A stretch of 26,370 nucleotides of DNA, from contig NC_049994.1 in the NCBI RefSeq assembly GCF_000003815.2, forward strand, positions 1 through 26,370, given 5' to 3'. Positions 1 through 8,879 of the stretch are shown in pieces (position 1 is the first letter of the stretch; each line of letters begins with the position of its first letter). The translations under genes and the position numbers were made by a program. The notes beneath the pieces are model-generated. The model was not told the DNA's origin, searched no databases, and saw only the letters and a program-made list of their open reading frames with translations. Source of the stretch: Branchiostoma floridae (Eukaryota > Chordata > Leptocardii > Amphioxiformes > Branchiostomatidae).

Positions 1-494
1 TTTGTGGTTAGAGGTCTAGTCTATCCATGACAACAAAGGTGTTTTTTTACAAATTGTATGATTATGTATATGCACATAAGATTTATTGTTGTTTGTCCGG
101 CATAAATCTTGTAGCAATTGCACAATCGTAGCAGCATCTCGAAATGTCAGCTGTGGAAAGTACAACCCCATACCAATTGTGAAAAGTAGAGGTTAGTGTG
201 ATTGGTTTACTATACGTGTGTTGGTTAATTTGTGGAAAGGCATTCAACGTATGTAAAATGAATTATGTACATGTCTATAGGCACATACAAGCCTCTGATA
301 GTCTTGCAGAACTTCAAGATTATTACACTTAAAGGAATTAAGCATCGTGACATGATGATTGTATGTAATTTCTTGCTTGTTTTTTTTTCGGAAATGTAAA
401 TATTACACCCGATTGACGTTTGCTTTCTTGTACTAAAATAAGTGTTTAAAGCTTTGGACCGTGTTAATTTTTTTTATCTCTTGGTGTTTCACAG
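1..494. other. AT-rich intronic/upstream DNA
   Basis: No exon could be recognised here. The stretch is AT-rich, with short T runs and no open frame resembling the downstream receptor. It ends in an acceptor (TTTCACAG) at 494, directly before the first recognisable receptor exon, so it is most likely an intron of the receptor gene that continues off the left edge. Confidence 0.5.
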
Positions 495-1407
495 AAAGTC
501 CCTACTCATTTAACACCACAACAGTGACCAACAACTCTATCACGGTGACGTGGCCAACCTTTGCACAACAGTGTCACAGACAGAATTTTCACCACGTCAA
601 AGCTTTCTACTATTACAAGGTAAAACACCTTCATTGTTAAACACTATTGTTAAGCTTACTGACATCTCCGAAGAAAAAAAAATGCTGTCCCCTAAGATCA
701 GGCCAAAATAAGTGCGCGCGCTAATACCATCGATAAAATTTACTCGTACTTGCTGTGGTCTAATGCTGAAACAAGAACGAATGAAGCTTGGAAAACACAC
801 AATGATATTTGTCAGTAGTTATCCTGAAAGATATAATGTATTTGTATTTGCCCTGAAGCTGGACGCTGCACCACATGAGCCAGAAACCAACTCTCCACTG
901 GTCATCTTTAACGAAACTATGACGGAGGGAACGTTTGTTGGACTTACTCCCGGAAAGGAATATCAAGTAGGTATACAGTACTATAATTACGAACGTGAAG
1001 CCGTTTATTTGTATAATTACAGTACATCTATATACTAAACTAGACAGGCAACATACAGCATATTTCAACCTGTTTCAGCCTATTTCATCTCTCCCAACCC
1101 ATGCAAAAATGGACTGTTCCAAAAGACACCGCGTACGAGAATGGACTATTCGTTAGGCAGTTCGACTTAAAAAAGATCGGTTCGAAAACTTAAAACATAA
1201 AAAGAACTTGCGTATAATGACCCCGGTCCAAAATTGATTTTCAATTTGCGCTTGTTGTTTCTTTGCACTTTATTTTACGTTGCCCACCACTAACTACCCT
1301 CAACATTGTTTTTCAGGTTCAACTGAAATCAACTGGGGACCCACATCCGGTTATCGAAAAACATCATTTTACTTATTCTTTCATAACAACCGAGATAATT
1401 GCTACAG
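495..1407 (+). CDS. Exons for the first FN3 domain of the receptor
   Basis: Three exons (495-619, 787-966, 1317-1407) encode one long fibronectin type III-like domain of about 131 residues. Visible landmarks are the B-strand SITVTWPTF, a C-strand VKAFYYYK, and the FN3 signature [13 protein letters not shown], which continues after splicing into VQLKSTG. The middle exon's left edge is uncertain: 787 is the only AG that keeps phase 0 without a stop, but its upstream tract is purine-rich. The domain is longer than a typical 90-100 residue FN3, so either the loop is extended or part of this exon is wrongly included. Confidence 0.7.
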
Positions 1408-4400
1408 GTTTGTTAACTATTTGTACCGTATAAAGCAGCCTTATTTTACCCAGAATTATTTTCAAATTTTGTGTAAGTGTTATTTGTATACTATGCAAAA
1501 CAAAGTTCTGTTATTTTCAGACCCTTCTCCTGCAGAAAAAGTCTTGATTTCCGAAAGGAGCTCAACATCCGTGACTTTGAACCTGATACCACCGTATGAA
1601 GGATTTGTAGACCTGTTCCAAATACAAGCAACCTCACCAAAGCATTCAAGGTAAATGGCAAGCTAGCTCTATTGAATTGTTGGTTGGTAGAATGGCACAG
1701 AAACGGTCGAGCTGGAAGATGTATAAAAAGTTTGCAAATTTGAAATGCTAAAATATAAGAATATTTCTAGCTTATGATTAAGGTTCATTCATGTTTTCAG
1801 AAACGGAAAGAAAGGGACGCATTAATGTTAACGAATGCTGACCTGCACTAGTTATAACAAGCTAGTCCATTACACAAACTGAAACACAAAAAGTGGCAGC
1901 TGCAGAAAGTACACTAGTCCACCTTATTAACAATAAGAATGGCAACATTTCAGCCCACTTGTGGACGTGCCTTTCCCTGATGGGAACCAACCAAGTGTCG
2001 AAGCGTATCTTTCCAACTTGCAGCCTGAAACAACTTACAATCTTTCAGCCACAACTGTCGCCAAAGGCAAAAGGGGCCAGGCTAAAGTGGTCACCTTTAC
2101 GACAGGTGAGACAGCGGTAGTTTGGGAAGCTACCTCTAAACCTGATTATGACAACCTTTCTTTCGTGATTCTACACGATGGAATAGTGATTTATGGACAC
2201 TCCCAAGACTTTGTTAAACCTGCTGACGAGCTGACGAGAAGACAATCTTGCGAAAATGCCCATTAGTTGGAAGGTGATTAGTACCCTCGTTTTCTCCAAA
2301 CTCACGCTATTCCCCGTCAGATCGTAATCTTGCGAGAACAGCTTGCTCAATGGTGCCAAAGTTCTGAGAGGAGCTATTCTTATACTCTTTTGTGTCTCTT
2401 ATTCCTTACCTAACCTGGTTTTATTATCATTTGCAATTATTTCCAGAGACTGTTCCTGTTGATTCAAAGGTTGTGGGTTCGGTCACAAGTGTCGGTGTGG
2501 TCGTTGTCATTGCAGCTGTCTTCTGCACTGTGCGGATAGTAAAACGACTGAAATACAGGTTGGACCCGGCACAATTATTCAAGGAAGTTCTTGAGGTAAT
2601 AAAGCGATCAATGCTGTCCCAATAACGAATCTAGATTTCTGTATTGATCTTTTGCGATATGTATGTAGCCTATAACGCCTTTATCCGTTTGGTAACCTAT
2701 ATCTGTTGTTTTCAAGAACAGAGTATCTAAGGTTATCTAATCAACGACGGTGGTTTCAAACTGCAATATTTAAAAAAAATACACATTGTGTATTGTAATT
2801 TGTTGCCACAGTCCATCAACCTGATATACCCTAAAAGGTGTTTTTAAAAGCAACGGAGATAGGTTCCACTGGATAAAGGATAAAGGTGAAGTAGCGTTAT
2901 TATGTATTATTACATGCTGTTCACCAGGACATCGTCGGATCTGAGAAGATGGAGCCATGGCTGAAGAACAGAAAGGATCTACGACTTGAGAACCTAATCG
3001 GCGAGGGAGAGTTTGGTCACGTGCGGAAGGGTGTATTGAGGGAAAAAGGACAGCAGGACATCATTGTAGCTGCCAAAACGCTCAGGTTAGTTTGATTTGG
3101 GCTATCATAAATTTCGCAGTTTATACCCGGTAAACCGAACCAACATGTGTGGTGGGTTCTTTTACGTTCTCTTGGTGTGGCTCTTCTCTCCTCAAACGAT
3201 TGATTTCAATTCAACGTCTTTTCAGATTGACGCCCCTAACCAAAGCTTGGTACTCATTTTCACCTGTAGTGAGTGAAAAGAGGAACGTTTTGTAAATTGC
3301 ATTCCCCAAAGGCAGAACCCCTGGGCTTTGAGACAGACACTCTGCAGTTGTGTTACACCACACCGCTACTCGACGCTTCTTCACATTAATACAACATCAT
3401 ACCGTAACATGTAAACCAATTTATAAAGGACACAGTCTGTTACTTCATAAGGCATCTTTTCCCTTTTTTTTCACGTTTTGTATCTAGAGTGGACCGAGCC
3501 AATGAGATCACCTACCGAGACTTCGCGAAGGAAGCGAGTCTGCTGATAGAAGTCAACGATGATGGAGGTCACATGAACATCGTCAGTCTGATCGGACTAG
3601 TCGTTGATGGGGAGAGGAAGAAAGGTACCAGAGACTCGTTCTCCTTCTACCTTAATGTTTCAACAGGCTGTGATTCATGTTAGGTTCGTCACAATATAAT
3701 AGTCATTTTCCATCTGCAAGCAAATATAAAGATATTGAAAAAACGGGAAAGGCTAGCAAATGAATCAAAACCAAGACAAATCAATGAAGAATCTACACCA
3801 AGACAAATCCATAAATCCATAGTTTTTCAAAAATACATCTTTTCGTCTCAGATCCCCGGTACATCCTTGTAGAGTACGCCGAGCCAGGAGAGTTGCTCTG
3901 GTACTTGGTTGGCATCCAAAACAACCGATACCAGGCCGACTTCCCGCCGGGCTTAGGGCAACAGCTCACCGAGGTGGCTATCGACATCGCCCGGGGAATG
4001 CTTGAGCTCAAACACCGAAAGGTACCTTAAGCCAGATTTGTTCTTAAATTGTACTCTTTATGACTTTTCACGTAACGTCGATGGCCATCCGGGTAATAAG
4101 ATGCGTCAAAACGCAATTTCTCAAGCACCTGGATATGTTTTGGAAACGGCCAGACGTTTCAACTAAATGTATAGCATACATGTAGTTTTCGGCAGTGACA
4201 CTGAAGAGATCTTGTTGGAGAGAGTTTAAATATCCTAGTTGTGAATTGATAGGTACAAGAGATCTAGTTGAATAACAGTTTTATTCTTACTATTAGTCAA
4301 TATGCACTTAATATGCCGCTGACTTTGTGCTTTGAGAAAGGCACTTTACACGATTTCCCTCACTTTACTTCTGTTTGGGCCGTAACTCGGACAGGACGTT

Positions 4401-7400
4401 GAACGGAGGCAATATGCATGTACATGTACAGTTTATGAGGAGAACCATACCTCGAGCACATAAAAGTGTCCAAGACACTTATGGAAAAAAGGGCAGTGAC
4501 TCTTTCCGGTTTTAGTGGATCAAATGAATCTGACTTCTATGCCCTATCCAATGCAAATCTTTAGTTTTACACCATACGGCGGTTTACTAGGTATGCAATA
4601 CAGGCAACAGCCTAACCGTTTATGTGGTTCCCCTATCAGATCACCCACCGTGACCTGGCGTGTAGGAACATCGTCCTGTCCTCTCCTGATGGTCCTGCCG
4701 GACGGCTGGTCGCCAAAATCTCCGACTTCGTACTGGCACGTGACGTGTACGTGACCACACAGTACATGAGGCATCCTTTGGTAGGTGCCAATTTTTCTTT
4801 GATCCATCTATGTAATCTATAAATCTATGAAGATATAGGATACTTAGTATATTACGTAAACAAAAAGCTTGATATTAATTTTTTTTCAACATAATACATT
4901 TAAGTTTTCCGGAAATACACTTTTCCGTTGGTTCCAGCCAAGTTGAGCCAACACAATTATACTACGGACGTCAAAATTACGTCATACACTTTAATTTGTA
5001 TCATGTCATGAATGTGTCGGATTTCTTCAAAAAATATAAAAATTGATATATGGCTACGTCATTCTCTGAACATTTGGTAGTTATAAGTCATTCAAGAGTT
5101 ACAAGAGTTAGGAGGGGCCGTAAAAGGGTCTATCTATGGTCAAAATGAAAAGGGAACCGTAAATAGGATGTTCATTGTTCACTAACCTTTTGTTAACTTT
5201 ACTGAAAATATCTGAAGCTTCAATTTTCATTTATCTGAGGGATCTTTACTTGATCTTATCAAACACGATAGGTCCGCCCCGATGTTTTAACCCTCAAACC
5301 ACCGTACGTTTTTTGTGACGTAGATTACCGTATGGGGTCAAAACTGACCCCATAACATTTTTTACAAATTCAGTTTTTTTTTTGTGACTCTTTTTGTGAT
5401 TTGTATATATGTATAGCTTCATTAATCTATGTGGGACAGTTTGACATGATGGGGTGAGAATAAATCTAACTCATTATCATAATTTATGCAAAAGATCGGG
5501 AGGACCTCATTTTGTACTAACACTAGTCAGACCCGGTAAGGTTTTCTTATGCCTGCACAAACTTCAAAGTCACATAGCCCCTAAATAGCTTATGCTAGGG
5601 CCACCAAACTTGGTCCTTTTTGAGACAATGTTGATACCAAGCAATTTCAGTGGATAGAAAAAGTTCATTATTTTTCATGTTGCCATGGCAACGGAATTCT
5701 GACAGGCATATTTATTACGCAATTTTCTAATTTTGGCTTAAACATTCAAGTTGTAAGGCTTTCATGGCAAATTACACTTGTGCATGACATCTTATAGAGT
5801 TCAACGTAAATTTCATGATTCAATATTCATAATTTATGCTAATTTGATGACGTCATAAGTCAAAATCCAAGATGGCCGCCAATTTAAGCTAAATGACGTC
5901 ATGGCGTCGTCATTTAACATGGTAATAACACAAAACTTGTCACCATGATTTCGTTTGACATGTACATCATTCTCCAAAAAATTCGTGATCATACAATAAG
6001 CAGTTTAGGCATGGATCTCAAAAGTTTGTTTAAAAAAATGCTGGGGTCATTTTTGACCCCACTGGACCATACATAAACTTTCTATAATAACTTAATCAAA
6101 AATGGGCCAATCTCGGTAAAAACGTATGAGAAGTTATAAGACATACATACAAACAAACTCATGGGAGGAAATTTGTTTTCAACCAGAAATGTCATAATGG
6201 CACATATTAATATACGTCTGGTTTGAGGGTTTAATATGTTACGTTTGTTTTTAGACAAATGTACTGCTCCCGATCAAGTGGATGGCGTTAGAGTCTTTGC
6301 TGGAGGGTGTTTACAGCTGTAAGAGTGACATGTGGGGGTTTGGTGTCGTCTTGTGGGAGATAGCCACTTTGGGTAAGTGAAGAGGTCAACAATCACATTT
6401 CTAATAATAACTTTCAACAAGTCGGTTTGCCTATTGTAATATGAGATGTCATCATCGAACTTATCGAAAAGAAGCCGATAACAAATGGTATACATCCAGA
6501 CATTATCTTGCGTTGGTATTACTTTTAAAGGCACAGTATACAGTCTGGATATAGCAACTAATGCCTCTAAATACTTATTGAAACTATTCTTGAAAGTTTG
6601 CTTAAGAAAACATTATGCAAGTTGTGTGTGTGCTTGATTTTCGACCTCATATTACATTGTTAAAGATATCAAATCGGTATGGAAGTGTAGCTAAACAGAA
6701 TATACCAATTGTTTTCACATTCGCAAGATGTTAACCCTTTGTAAAAGAATTCCCACATTTGATACTTCTAGGAGGAACCCCTTATCCCGAGGTGTGTGGC
6801 TATGAGACCTTGGTGACGAGACTGCGTCGAGGGTTCCGCCTACAGAAACCGAATGGATGTTCAGATAAATTGTAAGGAAACGACGATCACTGTTTCTCAG
6901 ATAAATTGTATAGGAGACACTCACCACTAAAATGTCTTTGTTATTTTTTTTGTTCCTTCCCATTCACAGAGATACAGCTTTTAAAGTGTTAGCTTTAATG
7001 TATTTCTTCTTACAGCATTTTCTTGAAGTAAGACTCTTCTAAAACTTTATTTTCTTAAATAAATAACATAGCTTTTTTGGGCCTAAAATCATTGTAACAC
7101 CGTAAGAAATGCTTAGTACCTAATTTGTGCATGCTTTAAAGTGTAACAATGGTTTCAGAAAAAAAAATTTGATGTAAGTTCCAGACGAATAAAACACTGA
7201 AGAAGAAGGCTGAGATTTATAGATAACGTTTTTCTTTTCATGAAATCTAAATGTAGATATGAACTCATGAACCTCTGCTGGTTGGATGACCCGGATGTAA
7301 GGCCCACGCCTGACGTCATTCAAAACAAGTTGGAAGAACTGCTTCACCAGGACAAGGTATGCAAATAAATATGTATTTAAATCGATTATATGTGCTGTTA

Positions 7401-8279
7401 TTTGTTGCAATTTAGGTCTTGAAATGTTATATATTATTTCAAAATCACAGACGAATAAGTACTGTCACATCGTACGATTCATATGCAGAAACGCATAGGA
7501 AAACAAGTGTGAATAAAGATTTGGAGTAGCTTACCTGTTGAAGAAGTAAATTTAGTATAACTAATTTGCGAGGTAATTACCCATATTCGATTAGAGCTTT
7601 TCGGTTACCTTGCGGATTTACTTGGTCATCTTGTTAACCTAACGAATATGTGAAAAAAATGGTAAATTACATCTTAATCCCAGAGGCTCTGTCTTGTTGC
7701 CCTCTATGTACAACTACATAACAATGCAACTCACTCAACATTGAAGACACCAAGCGCTGCTAGATCTGCCTGACTGTATCGGTCAATTGAATATAGATGT
7801 CCCAACACTACAAATTGTTATAGAGAATTGCTAAACTACTTAGCTATAGTCCCTACATTATCTTTGTGTTGGAATGAAAGTTTAGCAATTCTCTATAATG
7901 TATGCTACCAACACAGATGAACTTTCATCCTACTACAAATTGTTAAAAAGTCGCAAGTCTCTTTCTGGCCTCCTACTCTATCTCTAATTAACGGCCAAAC
8001 TCCGCCAGCCAGATATAGAAGTCAAAGTTTTTTTTTTTAAATATCTAATTTACCTAGTTTAATCAGGTTAGCATTGGTATTATCACATGTCTGGGGTGGT
8101 GGCACTTTGGCGCATTGTGATGTTAGTTTATTTATTATCAATGGGATTTTGTCATGTGGAGCTATCAAAATAAGTCTTTGCAACTTTAGTGCAGCTCCGT
8201 TATATTATTGCGTTCATGAGTCAAATGAAAAAATATGCATATCTTTCTATTGATACAGGCTTTCTTTCCGGAGACCTAA
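495..8279 (+). CDS. Receptor tyrosine kinase, FN3-TM-kinase, 5' partial (spliced)
   Basis: Single-pass receptor tyrosine kinase, predicted to transfer ATP phosphate to tyrosines after extracellular ligand binding. Exons: 495-619, 787-966, 1317-1407, 1521-1650, 1954-2105, 2447-2595, 2928-3085, 3488-3624, 3852-4021, 4640-4780, 6255-6372, 6772-6871, 7257-7356 and 8259-8279 (stop TAA). Every junction has GT/AG ends and matching phase; together they give 589 codons plus stop. The order is FN3, FN3, transmembrane helix, kinase. Kinase landmarks are [51 protein letters not shown] and [11 protein letters not shown], closest by eye to the RET/FGFR/TIE/MET type. The signal peptide and earlier ectodomain are left of the window. 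The weakest junction is the acceptor at 786, which lacks a pyrimidine tract. Oddities: Asp-Phe-Val for Asp-Phe-Gly and a long loop after the catalytic Asn. The exact receptor subfamily cannot be settled by eye. Confidence 0.88.
1045..1150. repeat. Dispersed repeat copy (shared with 8888-9000)
   Basis: The stretch shares a series of words, in the same order, with 8888-9000: AAACTAGA, ACAGCATATTTCA and GGACTGTTCCA. It sits in a receptor intron. It is probably a degraded end of a mobile element; no open frame or full boundary is visible. Confidence 0.45.
1521..2105 (+). CDS. Exons for the membrane-proximal FN3 domain
   Basis: Exons 1521-1650 and 1954-2105 join in phase (AG + C gives Ser) to make an FN3 domain of about 94 residues. 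It starts [12 protein letters not shown], has the B-strand SVTLNLIPP and ends with [18 protein letters not shown] and VVTFTTG. The length and the L-x-P-x-T-x-Y-x-L signature fit the family well. It sits directly before the transmembrane exon. Confidence 0.85.
2447..2595 (+). CDS. Transmembrane/juxtamembrane exon of the receptor
   Basis: This 149-base exon starts with the acceptor TTTCCAG and ends at TTGAG|GTAATA. It encodes a short extracellular linker (ETVPVDSK), a hydrophobic helix of about 21 residues rich in Val, Ile and Ala, then the basic stop-transfer RIVKRLKYR and the start of the juxtamembrane region ([12 protein letters not shown]). This fixes the topology: FN3 domains outside, kinase inside. 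Confidence 0.88.
2928..7356 (+). CDS. Tyrosine kinase domain exons
   Basis: Seven exons encode the whole kinase domain. Exon 2928-3085 has the glycine loop GEGEFGHV (3000-3023) and the ATP-binding Lys of VAAK (codon 3075-3077). Exon 3488-3624 has helix [10 protein letters not shown], with the partner Glu. Exon 3852-4021 has the hinge [15 protein letters not shown]. Exon 4640-4780 has HRDLACRN (Asp codon 4652-4654), DFV (4724-4732) and an activation loop with two tyrosines. Exon 6255-6372 has [10 protein letters not shown] and SDMWGFG. Exon 6772-6871 has GGTPYPE, and exon 7257-7356 has [14 protein letters not shown] Asp, metal-binding Asp, catalytic Lys and helix C Glu are all kept, so activity is possible despite DFV. 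Leu in the APE position is normal for receptors such as MET and RET (MALE/MAIE). Confidence 0.93.
3234..3345 (+). repeat. SINE-like dispersed repeat in a receptor intron
   Basis: The block starting GGTACTCATTTTCACC, continuing GAGTGAAAAGAGG and then CATTCCCCAAAGG, matches my memory of a repeat common in marine invertebrate genomes (a GGTAC-CATTT-CACC head and a CCCAAGG tail). A related copy in reverse orientation lies at 4325-4370 in another intron of the same gene. The element class is uncertain. Confidence 0.45.
4325..4370 (-). repeat. Reverse copy of the SINE-like repeat
   Basis: The words GAGAAAGGCACTTTACACG and TTCCCTCACTTTAC are the reverse-complement counterpart of the repeat at 3234-3345. 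The copy is short and decayed and sits in the intron before the catalytic-loop exon. Confidence 0.4.
5287..6234. mobile_element. piggyBac-like non-autonomous element in a kinase intron
   Basis: The ends are an 11-bp perfect inverted repeat: CCCTCAAACCA at 5291-5301 and TGGTTTGAGGG at 6219-6229. TTAA abuts the left end (5287-5290), and TTAA lies one base beyond the right end (6231-6234). TTAA target sites and CCC-starting ends are typical of piggyBac. Both subterminal regions carry a GGGGTCA...TGACCCC hairpin (5331-5354 and 6042-6061). There is no transposase frame, so it is non-autonomous. Two CRE-like TGACGTCA sites (5848-5855, 5894-5901) and an AAGATGGCCGCC word lie inside. The extra T at the right end leaves the superfamily call open. 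Confidence 0.6.
7818..7898. repeat. 20-bp perfect inverted repeat in the last intron
   Basis: TTATAGAGAATTGCTAAACT at 7818-7837 is repeated as its exact reverse complement at 7879-7898, with a 41-base spacer. A direct repeat CTACAAATTGTT flanks it on both sides (about 7808 and 7931). This looks like a small foldback element or its remnant; no gene content is visible. Confidence 0.6.
8259..8279 (+). CDS. Terminal 21-base coding exon of the receptor
   Basis: The last full kinase exon ends in phase 0 at 7356. Acceptor TTGATACAG at 8258 leads to Ala-Phe-Phe-Pro-Glu-Thr-stop. Two overlapping AATAAA signals follow at 8368-8377, just under 100 bases downstream, which supports this as the true 3' end. 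Without the splice, the frame after 7356 would read Val-Cys-Lys-stop. Confidence 0.7.
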   Translation, partial: AFFPET

Positions 8280-8367
8280 AACGTGGTACTGGACACAAAC
8301 ATGTGGATGACATGAGGACTTGTGGATGACATGAAAAGCGGCCTGCAGGCCGATTTGAGCTTTCATG

Positions 8368-8377
8368 AATAAATAAA
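8368..8377 (+). promoter_or_regulatory. Polyadenylation signals of the receptor gene
   Basis: Two overlapping AATAAA hexamers (8368-8373 and 8372-8377) lie about 90 bases after the receptor stop codon. They are followed by a (CAAA)n run, a normal setting for cleavage and polyadenylation. Confidence 0.6.
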
Positions 8378-8489
8378 GGTTCAAACAAACAAACAAACAA
8401 ACTTTTTGGTTACTACATATGAAAGTTTTATATAGCTAACAGTGCGGAGGGCGTTTACTTTTACTCCATGTACAGATTTAAGTATGCTA

Positions 8490-8875
8490 ATGCGCATTAC
8501 TCTTAATAAAACTATGATAGACACGGTTATACTAAAGTGATGTAAGCATTGGTTTAACAGTTTTAACCGAGTCAGTTATGTTGTGTGTTGGTTTGGAAAG
8601 TTTGATACGCATTCTCTTACTAATCATGAAACAATAGTACACACGTTTATGCCACAGCGTTGTAAACATTGGTTTAACACTTTTAATAGCCAAGACACGT
8701 ACCTATTGTAAAGCCAATATAGGATTAGCCGATTCATTTGTTTTGTGTGTTGGTTTGAAGTTTGATACGCATTAATTACTCTTAATAACCATGTATCTAT
8801 ACTAGACACGTTTATATCACAGAGAATTTTTACATGCATTACTCTTGATAATCACTAAACTATATATATAGTAGG
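8490..8875. repeat. Satellite-like tandem repeat, left block
   Basis: Units begin with GCATTACTCTTAATAA-like words at about 8493, 8608, 8768 and 8835. They share internal words such as ACACGTTTATACCACAG, GTAAGCATTGGTTTAACA, GTAAAGCCAATAT and TGTGTGTTGGTTTG. The longest spacing is about 160 bp; the first and the last two units are incomplete. The same family resumes at 10790. No coding frame is seen. Confidence 0.75.
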
Positions 8876-8879
8876 TATA

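Noticed and set aside
6285-6293. Ala-Leu-Glu in place of Ala-Pro-Glu in the kinase
   Set aside because: Several active receptor kinases (MET, RET, TIE) have a non-proline residue here, so it is not evidence of inactivity.
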